Of a DNA stretch of 9,664 bases, positions 1 through 6,606 are shown in pieces. The DNA is taken from the NCBI GenBank assembly GCA_937907415.1, contig CALCHY010000119.1, positions 1-9,664 on the forward strand. The letters run 5' to 3'. Made by a program: the position numbers and the translations under genes. The notes beneath the pieces were generated by a model. The model did no database searches. It was not told where the DNA came from and saw nothing but the letters and a program-made list of their open reading frames with translations. Numbering within the stretch: position 1 is the first letter of the stretch; the number at the start of each line of letters is the position of its first letter. Source of the stretch: an uncultured Trueperaceae bacterium (GTDB lineage: Bacteria > Deinococcota > Deinococci > Deinococcales > Trueperaceae).

Positions 1-6
1 CGATGG

Positions 7-12
7 CCTCCT
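7..12 (-). promoter_or_regulatory. Probable Shine-Dalgarno of a downstream gene outside the window
   Basis: On the minus strand positions 12-7 read AGGAGG, a full consensus ribosome binding site, followed by CCATCG up to the window edge. It lies 53 bp after the stop codon of the M24-family gene. No terminator-like hairpin lies between. The likely reading is that another gene of the same operon starts at or just beyond position 1. An ABC ATPase or a further catabolic enzyme would fit, but the sequence does not show which. Confidence 0.5.
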
Positions 13-65
13 AAATAGCAGGTAGGGGAGTCGTGGAATTTGGGGTCCACCGCTCAGCCCGACCA

Positions 66-1286
66 CTAGACACTAATCACAAGCGCCTCGATGTCTCGCG
101 GATAGTAGCTCAGCAGTTCTGCCCCAGTCGCAGTGATCAGGACGGTATCAGCATGCCGGTACCCGCCGAGTTCGGGGTGATAGAGTCCGGGCTCCACCGC
201 GAACACCATTCCGGGCTCGAGCACAACTTCTGTTCCAATGTCTAGGTAGGGGGGCTCGTGGTTTCTCAGGCCGATCCCATGCCCGGAGTGGTGCCGCCAG
301 TATTGGCCGAGGTCGTTGGCGCTGAAGTACTCGTTCACGGCGCGGTCTATGTCGGCGCAGCGCGCGCCGGGCCGCATGGTCGCGAACGCCACCTCCTGCG
401 CCTCCTTCATCAAACCAAATAGCCGAATCTGCTCGGCGTTCGGCTCTCCCAAAAACATGGTGCGCTCGATCTCGGAGAGGTAGCCCCACACGGGGGCGGT
501 GGCGCCTGTTACCAGCACGTCGCCCATCGAGAACTCCAGGTTGCCCGTTAGCGCGTGCGGCAGGCTCGAGTTCTTGCCGATCTGCCCGCGGTAAAGCGCA
601 AGGGCTCCCTCGTTGAAGAAGCCCATCGCCTGCGCCTTGAATGTGGAGCCCAGCGCGTCCTTCATGGCCAGGGTCGCTTCCATGCTGGCGCGCATCGACA
701 CTTCCGTTTCCGACACGCCCGGCGCGGTGTAGCGCTGCAGCAGGGTGTGGGCCATATTGGCCCACTTCATGCTCTCCTTGATGAGACCAATCTCGGCAGA
801 CGACTTCACGCTCATCTGGTGATCAATGAACGTGTAGGCGCGCTCCACTTCTGACCCCGCAACCTCTGAGAGGGCGGGGCCGGTGTAGCCGAAGATCCAA
901 GGGTAGCCGTCATGGTCGGCCAGTAACTTGCGGCCAGTCAGGCCTAGTTCGCCGAGGACCCTGGCCAGTACCAGCATGGGGTGCTCGAGCCGCGGGTACT
1001 CGTCGTAGTGGTGTACCTGCTGGGCGAACCCTTCCTGGCGGGCGTGCTCCAGCTCGAGTCGGGGGACGAACAAGTGCTGCTCGCCCTCCGCAGTCACGAT
1101 CAGAGCGATGGGTCGCTCGGTGGGGTAGAAGGCAAAGCCGGAGTAGTAGAGCACCCGCGGCGACTCGAACACAAGCGCCGCCGCGGCGCCCTGCTTGCGA
1201 GCGTGCTCCGCCAAGCGCCCCACGCGCTGAGCGTGTTCGGACTCCGTCAAGCGCAGAGTGCTAATGGGGATGGGATTCGCCACCAT
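66..1286 (-). CDS. M24-family hydrolase with degenerate metal site (creatinase / ectoine hydrolase-like)
   Basis: A 406-residue two-domain M24 protein: a creatinase-type N-terminal domain (about 1-155) and a 'pita-bread' C-terminal domain (about 165-400). The family's five metal ligands are Asp, Asp, His, Glu, Glu. Here the first Asp position is Gly261 (in VTGATAP), the second is Glu272 (in SEIERT), His336 (SGHGIG) and Glu365 (AVEPGLY) are kept, and the last Glu is Ala379 (RHADT where RIEDT is usual). A dinuclear peptidase site is therefore unlikely. The retained His244, Glu272 and Glu365 fit the metal-independent creatinase type, to which ectoine hydrolase EutD/DoeA also belongs; that match is my alignment by eye. 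The protein is probably cytoplasmic, since no signal peptide is seen. Its ATG shares one base with the deacylase stop (TGATG), indicating coupled translation. The likely role is hydrolysis of a C-N bond in a small nitrogen compound. Automated annotation would probably say 'Xaa-Pro peptidase'. Confidence 0.9.
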   Translation of the reverse strand: MVANPIPISTLRLTESEHAQRVGRLAEHARKQGAAAALVFESPRVLYYSGFAFYPTERPIALIVTAEGEQHLFVPRLELEHARQEGFAQQVHHYDEYPRLEHPMLVLARVLGELGLTGRKLLADHDGYPWIFGYTGPALSEVAGSEVERAYTFIDHQMSVKSSAEIGLIKESMKWANMAHTLLQRYTAPGVSETEVSMRASMEATLAMKDALGSTFKAQAMGFFNEGALALYRGQIGKNSSLPHALTGNLEFSMGDVLVTGATAPVWGYLSEIERTMFLGEPNAEQIRLFGLMKEAQEVAFATMRPGARCADIDRAVNEYFSANDLGQYWRHHSGHGIGLRNHEPPYLDIGTEVVLEPGMVFAVEPGLYHPELGGYRHADTVLITATGAELLSYYPRDIEALVISV

Positions 1287-2230
1287 CAGTCCTGTGCGGG
1301 CAAGGACTCGGCGCTGCCCAGGTCGCCCAGCATGTAGCCGTAGTCGCCAGGGTGGACCTTGCTGAATGCGCCCCTAGCGAGCACCAGATGCGTGTTCTCG
1401 AACGGTGCCCTGAACTCCTCCAGCACATCGAACGTCTGCGGGTTGCGCAGCACGCCCAGGAGTGTGCCCATAGGCACTGACTCGCCTACCCTGTCAGCGC
1501 CGACCACGGGCTCGAGGATCCCACCGTGGCGGGGGCGCACGATAGCCATCTTGGTCAACAGCGTCTGCTTGGGCGCCTTCACCACGTCGCCAGCCAACAC
1601 ACCCGTGTGCCGGAGGGCGTTGAGGATGGCATCGGTGCCGCGCCGCAAGTACGATTCCTCCAGCTGTCCGCCGCCGCCGATCTCCGCTACCACCACGGGC
1701 TTGCCGGCTTCCTCGGCGAGTTGGGTGCCGAACGAGCCGGGGTACGAGCTACCTTTGTACATGGTTGGGAAGAGGAGCGAGCGCGAGAGCTCCATGTCGT
1801 TTAGGGCGTACACGTAATCCACCGTGGGTACGGCACCGCCCGAGTGCAAATCGAGGAGAACGTCTATCTGCGGCACGAGGTAGTTGGAGAGCGCAGCGGC
1901 CAGCAACTCCGACAGCCAGGTGTCAGCGTTGCCGGGGAACACGCGGTTCAGGTTGTGCATGTCCTGCGGAGTGTGTCTGGTGAACGTCTCGAAGGCCGTG
2001 GGGTTCATGAGCGGCACGGCTAGGATGCGGCCACGCACGTCCTTGGGGTCCAGCGAGGTGACCACGCGGCGCACGATCTCCATGGGGAGCAGCTCGTCAC
2101 CGTGTATCCCAGCGGTTAGGGCCACCGTCGGGCCGTCCGTAGTGCCGCGCAGTTCGTGCACGGCCACCTTCAGGTCCAGTCCGGTGGCCATGGTTGCGAT
2201 TTCTATCCAGCTTGTCTTGAGGTTCGTCAT
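1286..2230 (-). CDS. Succinylglutamate desuccinylase/aspartoacylase-family deacylase (M14-like)
   Basis: A 314-residue zinc carboxypeptidase-fold amidohydrolase. The zinc ligands are visible as His43 and Glu46 in GIHGDE and His129 in LLDLHSGG. The substrate-binding motif NLNRVFPG (93-100) is typical of aspartoacylase/AstE/EutE proteins, and the catalytic Glu is Glu183 in VVAEIGGGG. The C-terminal third (about 220-300) is the beta-rich domain usual in the family. Such enzymes remove acetyl or succinyl groups from N-acyl amino acids; the acyl group here cannot be read from the sequence. The start has a GAGG six bases upstream and follows the aminotransferase stop by one base; the end overlaps the M24 gene. 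Pairing of this family with a creatinase-like M24 protein recalls EutD-EutE (DoeA-DoeB), which hydrolyse ectoine and deacetylate the product. N-acetyldiaminobutyrate is thus one possible substrate, not a proven one. Confidence 0.9.
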   Translation of the reverse strand: MTNLKTSWIEIATMATGLDLKVAVHELRGTTDGPTVALTAGIHGDELLPMEIVRRVVTSLDPKDVRGRILAVPLMNPTAFETFTRHTPQDMHNLNRVFPGNADTWLSELLAAALSNYLVPQIDVLLDLHSGGAVPTVDYVYALNDMELSRSLLFPTMYKGSSYPGSFGTQLAEEAGKPVVVAEIGGGGQLEESYLRRGTDAILNALRHTGVLAGDVVKAPKQTLLTKMAIVRPRHGGILEPVVGADRVGESVPMGTLLGVLRNPQTFDVLEEFRAPFENTHLVLARGAFSKVHPGDYGYMLGDLGSAESLPAQD

Positions 2231-2231
2231 C

Positions 2232-3536
2232 TTAGGCCTCGGTTTTCGTAAACGCCTTGTCGGTGGCGTCTAGGAGGGCTCCGAAGTCGGCGTCCTGGTG
2301 CGCTGCACTGAAGGCGGCGTGTAGTAAGGGCTTGCCCGGCACCAGAATGCCCGCCGCCTCAACACTGGAGGCCCAACGGGCGTAGGCGGCGGCGTCGGTG
2401 GTGGCGGCGCTGCGGTAATCGACCACTGCCTCGGCGGTGAAGTACGGCTGGAAGTGACCGCCTATCGTGCTGAGCTGCACGGGCACGCCATGCTCGCGTC
2501 CTAACTGCTCGAAACCCTCTTTAAGCTCAAGCGAGCGCCTTTGCACGCGCTGGATGACGGTGCCGTCCGCCAGTTGCTTCAGCGTGGCGAGGCAGGCCGC
2601 CAGCGCCGGGCGGTAGCCGTTGAAAGTGCCGATGAACGAGGAGTTGTTCGGCCCTGCAAGGGTTCGGGCCATGTATTCGGCGGTGCCAGATAGGGCGGCG
2701 ATGGGGAAGCCGTTCGCTAGCGCCTTGCCCCAGATAGCCAGGTCTGGCTGCACCCCGTAATGGCCCTGCGCGCCACCGGTGCCGACGCGGAACCCGGTGA
2801 GGAGCTCGTCGAATATCAGCGCGATGCCCAGCTCGCGGGTGATGTCGCGCAGCCCCTGAAGGTAGCCGTCGTGGGGAGGGATGAGGCCAACGTCGATCAT
2901 CACTGGCTCAACTACCAGGGCGGCGATCTGATCTTTGGCTTCGGTTAGGCGGCGCCTGGCCGCGTCAAGGTCGTTGAAGGGAATCACCAGGCTGGCTTCA
3001 ACGGATTGGGGCGAGAGGCCGCTAGCGCCCGGGAGGGAGTTGGGGGCCTCGTGCGCGCCAGCCTTGGTGAGGTCCGGCCAGGTGCTCACGAACACGTCGT
3101 CCCACCAGCCGTGGTACGCGCCCTCCGTTTTGGCTACCCGACTGCGGCCCGTAACCGCGCGCGCCGTGTGCACCGCGTGCATCATCGCTTCAGTACCGGT
3201 GTTGGTGAACCGCACCTTTTCTGCCTGGTTGACCATGCTTAGGAACGCCTCGGCAACTGTGCCGGAGAGTTCACTTTCCACGCCGGCTCCCAGGCCCGCG
3301 TCCAACGCCGCCACTACGGCGTCGCGAACCTGCTCGTTACCGTGACCCAACAGCACGGCCGCGTTCCCCATGGTGAAGTCGATCCACCGGTTGCCGTCAA
3401 CGTCCCACAGGTGCGCGCCCTTTGCGCGCTGGAAGAAGAGCGGGTGAGGCACCCGCATGCGGGAGTTCGAGTGAGTTGCCGAGGGAACGGACTTCTCGAT
3501 CCGTTCGTAGAGCCGCTTGGATTCAGATGTGCGCAT
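2232..3536 (-). CDS. Class III PLP aminotransferase, glutamate-1-semialdehyde aminomutase-like
   Basis: A 434-residue fold-type I PLP enzyme. The phosphate-binding loop is TNTGTEA (111-117), followed by AYHGWWDD (140-147). Asp243 in IFDELLTGFR contacts the pyridine nitrogen, and Lys271 in WGKALANGFP forms the Schiff base. All key residues are present and the length is full. The sequence order follows the HemL-like branch of class III (GSA aminomutase and related omega/beta-amino acid aminotransferases). Placement in a transporter/deacylase operon argues against heme synthesis and for transamination of a catabolic amine or diamino acid. The ATG lies within the last codons of the DUF885 gene (14-bp overlap) with only a weak purine stretch upstream, so translation is probably coupled. 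The stop is one base before the deacylase ATG. The precise amino donor is unknown. Confidence 0.92.
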   Translation of the reverse strand: MRTSESKRLYERIEKSVPSATHSNSRMRVPHPLFFQRAKGAHLWDVDGNRWIDFTMGNAAVLLGHGNEQVRDAVVAALDAGLGAGVESELSGTVAEAFLSMVNQAEKVRFTNTGTEAMMHAVHTARAVTGRSRVAKTEGAYHGWWDDVFVSTWPDLTKAGAHEAPNSLPGASGLSPQSVEASLVIPFNDLDAARRRLTEAKDQIAALVVEPVMIDVGLIPPHDGYLQGLRDITRELGIALIFDELLTGFRVGTGGAQGHYGVQPDLAIWGKALANGFPIAALSGTAEYMARTLAGPNNSSFIGTFNGYRPALAACLATLKQLADGTVIQRVQRRSLELKEGFEQLGREHGVPVQLSTIGGHFQPYFTAEAVVDYRSAATTDAAAYARWASSVEAAGILVPGKPLLHAAFSAAHQDADFGALLDATDKAFTKTEA

Positions 3537-4710
3537 CTTCTATTCCGCCTTCCATCCAGTGAGCTTTCAAGGTCGTGGGGGAGTGCATCTTGTCGTACAG
3601 GTGACGCACGGCCTCTTCTAACCGCAGGGCTGGCACGCGTTTCAACCAGCGGCCGACCACGTGACCGCCCCACAGGTAGCCGTAGACGAACGGCGCCCGT
3701 AGTTCGTGGGTAACGAACCGCAACTTGGCCTCAATCCAACCGTCTTCGCCGTCGGTCATGGTGCGTAAGAACTCGGCCGCCTCCGCCGTGGTTAGGCGCC
3801 CAGTGTTGATGCCGTGTGCCACCTCGATGCTGGCTAGCCACTGCAGGCGGCCGTGCAGCCAGGCGATGGCGTCGTCGGGCTCGGTGCGCCAACCCAGCAG
3901 GTCTAGACCGCGCTCGGCGATGCCCTCGAATAGCACGCTGGAGGCCGTGTTGGTGATCACCAAGGCGGTGTCCGCCAACGCCTCGCCCGAACGCACGATG
4001 GCGTCCCTGTGTCCCATGTGCGCGTCGTGACCAGGGTACGCCTCGTGCGCCACGATCTGCTTGAGTTCGGCCAGGGTGAGGGGGATGTCGGCATTCAGCC
4101 AGACGGCGCGCCCCGGGTAGTCGCAGTAGGCCGAGAATGCAACGCCGGTAACGACCTTGGTGCCGATAGTGTCCGCCGGCAACCGGATCCAAGGGAGGCG
4201 CTCCTCGGTGCGCCTGCGCAGCTCGCCTATCAGGCGTTTCACGTGCACCTCAATCTCGTTGGCAGGAATCAGGTTGGTAGCCCGGTAGGCGGCGAACGAG
4301 GCATAGCCGGCCGCAGCAACTGCCCGGTCGCGCGCCGCCCTGGCCGCTTCGATGGCGGCCGCGCTGGGCGGTGTTGGATCTATGCGCAGAGTGCCGGCAA
4401 CGATCTCCTCGTAGCTCATGGTCGCGCCGGAGCGCCAACTCAGCAAGTTATGCACCGCGAGCGCCTGTTCGGCCAACCAGTCGCGTTGGTACGAGTTCGG
4501 AAGTCTGCTGGCCCTAGTGATGATGCCCGTTAACCCGGCTAGTGCCTCCGGCCAGCTCTCTATCTGGAGCGGTTCAAGGGGCGACCAGTGCACGGGCACC
4601 AGGCCCTCCGAATCGAGATAATCACCCGATTGTGCTGCTTGCGAGCGGTATAGGGCGTCGGCCCCCAGGATGGTGCGGGTCAGGTCTACGGATAGCTGCG
4701 AGGCGTCCAT
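3523..4710 (-). CDS. DUF885-family putative zinc metallohydrolase
   Basis: A 395-residue, mostly helical protein that I assign to the DUF885 group from its motif pair: HEAYPGHDAH (222-231), with His222, Glu223 and His228, and FEGIAERG (261-268), where Glu262 is the likely third metal ligand. The region around YGYLWGGHVV (343-352) corresponds to the conserved C-terminal Tyr-rich segment. Family members resemble gluzincin peptidases, but few have been studied. At this length it is shorter than many secreted DUF885 proteins and has no signal peptide, so it should act in the cytoplasm, perhaps trimming an imported peptide-like substrate. The start is supported by AAGGAAG just upstream; only 10 bp separate it from the dppC-like stop. 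It overlaps the aminotransferase by 14 bp. The family call is reasonably firm; the reaction is unknown. Confidence 0.85.
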   Translation of the reverse strand: MDASQLSVDLTRTILGADALYRSQAAQSGDYLDSEGLVPVHWSPLEPLQIESWPEALAGLTGIITRASRLPNSYQRDWLAEQALAVHNLLSWRSGATMSYEEIVAGTLRIDPTPPSAAAIEAARAARDRAVAAAGYASFAAYRATNLIPANEIEVHVKRLIGELRRRTEERLPWIRLPADTIGTKVVTGVAFSAYCDYPGRAVWLNADIPLTLAELKQIVAHEAYPGHDAHMGHRDAIVRSGEALADTALVITNTASSVLFEGIAERGLDLLGWRTEPDDAIAWLHGRLQWLASIEVAHGINTGRLTTAEAAEFLRTMTDGEDGWIEAKLRFVTHELRAPFVYGYLWGGHVVGRWLKRVPALRLEEAVRHLYDKMHSPTTLKAHWMEGGIEDAHI

Positions 4711-4720
4711 CGTCTTCCTT

Positions 4721-5584
4721 TCAGGCTTCTCTTGGGTCCAATACGTCCCTCAGGCCGTCACCAAGCAAGTTGAAGCCGAGAACGGTGATCATGATCGCCA
4801 TACCTGGGAAAGAAGAGAGGTACGGCGTTTCGCGGATGAACTGAAGTCCCGTGTTGAGAATCGCCCCCCACGAAGGGGTGGGTGGTTGAATTCCAAGTCC
4901 GAGAAACGAGAGCGCGGCCTCGGCGGTCACGGCCGAGCCGAGCCCGACCGAGGCGACCACGATGATGGGCGCCAAGGTGTTCGGGATGACGTGCCGGAAG
5001 AGTGTGCGGTACCACTTCGCGCCTAGGGCGCGGTTGGCGTCAACGAACTCTTCTTCTCGCAACGACACAATGTTGGCGCGCACTACGCGTGCATAAGACG
5101 TCCAGTAGATAAGACCAAGTGCCACGATTACACTGCGCTCGCCCATGCCAACGGCGGCCACCAGCAATAGTGCGAGCAGGATGGGTGGGAATGCTTGGAA
5201 CACGTCAACGATGCGCATGATGACGGTATCCAGCATTCCGCCGATGAAACCTGCGAGGGCTCCAAGCAGTACTCCTACCGTGGCGGCAATGCCGACGGAG
5301 AAGAGGGCGACGCGCAGCGAAACGCGCCCGCCGTAAAGGATCCTGGTTAGTGTGTCCCTCCCGAAGTTATCGGTGCCCAGGAGGTTAGTGGCATTGGGTG
5401 GAGCGAACCGATTGCGGACGTTTCTCGCCTCGAGGCCGTGGGGCGTCAGCAGGGGCGCAAAAGTGGTCGAGAAAATCACCAGCAGGATGATGACGCTCCC
5501 GACGATGGCGCTCGGGTGGCGTATGAAGCGCCTGAGTGCACGCCTGGTTGGTCGTTTGGCGTCTGCCTTCTGCGAGTCAGGCAT
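4721..5584 (-). CDS. ABC transporter permease, DppC/OppC type
   Basis: A 287-residue inner-membrane permease of the peptide/nickel (Dpp/Opp) class. A basic cytoplasmic N-terminus (about 1-24) precedes the first membrane segment (about 26-46). The DppC hallmark LLGTDNFGRD is at 68-77. Further hydrophobic segments lie near 93-117, 133-147, 150-170, 205-228 and 258-275. The EAA loop that docks on the ATPase reads EFVDANRALGAKW (179-191), followed by the usual arginine-rich segment and HVIPN. Its ATG lies inside the end of the partner permease (8-bp overlap, ATGCCTGA), so the two are translationally coupled. It works with the DppB-like permease and the binding protein to import a small polar substrate. 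The class also carries opines, nickel and other solutes, so a peptide substrate is not assured. The cognate ATPases are not in this window. Confidence 0.95.
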   Translation of the reverse strand: MPDSQKADAKRPTRRALRRFIRHPSAIVGSVIILLVIFSTTFAPLLTPHGLEARNVRNRFAPPNATNLLGTDNFGRDTLTRILYGGRVSLRVALFSVGIAATVGVLLGALAGFIGGMLDTVIMRIVDVFQAFPPILLALLLVAAVGMGERSVIVALGLIYWTSYARVVRANIVSLREEEFVDANRALGAKWYRTLFRHVIPNTLAPIIVVASVGLGSAVTAEAALSFLGLGIQPPTPSWGAILNTGLQFIRETPYLSSFPGMAIMITVLGFNLLGDGLRDVLDPREA

Positions 5585-6548
5585 AGCGGATTCTCGGGTT
5601 GATCCACGCGTAAGAGAGGTCCACTAGTAGGTTCATGACGCTGATGCTTATCGCGATCAGCACAACGCTGCCCTGGATGACCGGGAAGTCGCGCTGGCTG
5701 ATGGCGTTAACGACCAGGCGCCCTAGGCCGGGCCAAGCGAAGATGATCTCGGTGACTACGGCACCGCCCAGAAGCGTGCCGAACTGCAGTCCGAGGATGG
5801 TGATGACGGAGAGTAGAGCGTTGCGGAACGCGTGCCTCACAACCACGCGCCGCTCGCTTGCACCCTTGGCGCGCGCGGTTCGCACGTAATCCAGGCCGAG
5901 AATCTCTAGCATGGAGGACCGAACGAGGCGCGCGACGAGCGCGACTGATGTCACGGCCAGCGTCATGGCTGGTAGTAGCGCGTAGCTGAGAGCGCTGATG
6001 ACCATTGCCGGGTCGCCGCTCGCGATGGCAGGGAAGAGGCCGGGGCCGCGCCCGAACGATGGTAGCCAGCTCAGGTTCAGCGAGAAGAGGAGTATGGCGA
6101 GGACACCGAACCAGAAGATCGGCATGGAGACGCCGATAAGTGAAATAAACGTTGCCGCGTAGTCGAATGGCGTGTTGGCGTTCACCGCCGCCAGTACGCC
6201 AAGCGGAATCGCTATGGCGATAGTGGCGAGCATGGCGAGTAACGCGAGTTCCAGGGTAGCGGGGTAGGTCTGTCGAATGAGCCCTGAGACCTCGGTGCGC
6301 AAGAAGATACTGCGGCCGAAGTCACCCTGCGCGGCGCGCCAGACGTAGATGCCGTATTGCACGATAATGGGCTTGTCTAGCCCCATCGCGGCAGTGACCC
6401 GTTGACGGTCCGCGAGAGTACCGTCCGGACCGACGAAGACCGCGGCCGGATCGCCCGGGATGGAGCGCAGCGTAATGAACACGATGGTCAGTACGCCGAG
6501 GACCACCGGGATGAACATGAGGACTCGTCTGGCAGCGTATTGCAGCAT
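5577..6548 (-). CDS. ABC transporter permease, DppB/OppB type
   Basis: A 323-residue DppB-like permease starting with the usual short cytoplasmic basic stretch MLQYAARRVL and a first membrane helix (about 9-28). PGDPAAVFVG (31-40) and the periplasmic region with QGDFGRSI (74-81) are typical of the family. More membrane segments follow at about 98-122, 131-157, 183-208, 245-268 and 292-312. The EAA loop is DYVRTARAKGASERRV (220-235), then HAFRNAL. The ATG is chosen because it gives the standard DppB N-terminus and an in-frame stop (TAA) lies upstream with no other start codon between. Unusually, the bases before it (CCCCAACAACC) contain no Shine-Dalgarno, and a strong hairpin ends 12 bases upstream. 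It overlaps the DppC-like gene by 8 bp. Confidence 0.95.
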   Translation of the reverse strand: MLQYAARRVLMFIPVVLGVLTIVFITLRSIPGDPAAVFVGPDGTLADRQRVTAAMGLDKPIIVQYGIYVWRAAQGDFGRSIFLRTEVSGLIRQTYPATLELALLAMLATIAIAIPLGVLAAVNANTPFDYAATFISLIGVSMPIFWFGVLAILLFSLNLSWLPSFGRGPGLFPAIASGDPAMVISALSYALLPAMTLAVTSVALVARLVRSSMLEILGLDYVRTARAKGASERRVVVRHAFRNALLSVITILGLQFGTLLGGAVVTEIIFAWPGLGRLVVNAISQRDFPVIQGSVVLIAISISVMNLLVDLSYAWINPRIRYA

Positions 6549-6560
6549 GGTTGTTGGGGT

Positions 6561-6587
6561 GGGGGCGGCTTAATTCCTGCCGCCCCC
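6561..6587 (-). repeat. GC-rich intercistronic hairpin after the binding-protein gene
   Basis: A perfect 9-bp inverted repeat: GGGGGCGGC at 6561-6569 and GCCGCCCCC at 6579-6587, with a 9-base loop. In the minus-strand mRNA the stem lies 19 bases after the binding-protein stop and 12 bases before the permease ATG. No U-tract follows on either strand, so it is not a classical intrinsic terminator. By analogy with other binding-protein-dependent operons it could stabilise the upstream message or reduce expression of the permease genes. That role is inferred; the stem itself is directly visible. Confidence 0.8.
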
Positions 6588-6606
6588 CGATCACTCCAGT
6601 TGGGTG

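Noticed and set aside
148..765. A 205-codon minus-strand open frame rich in Arg, Ala and Gly
   Set aside because: It lies wholly inside the M24-family gene in another frame, with composition typical of out-of-frame GC-rich coding DNA and no family motif.
3314..3713. Long open frames on both strands across the DUF885/aminotransferase junction
   Set aside because: They are shadows of the two real genes, which have complete motif sets and a plausible 14-bp overlap.
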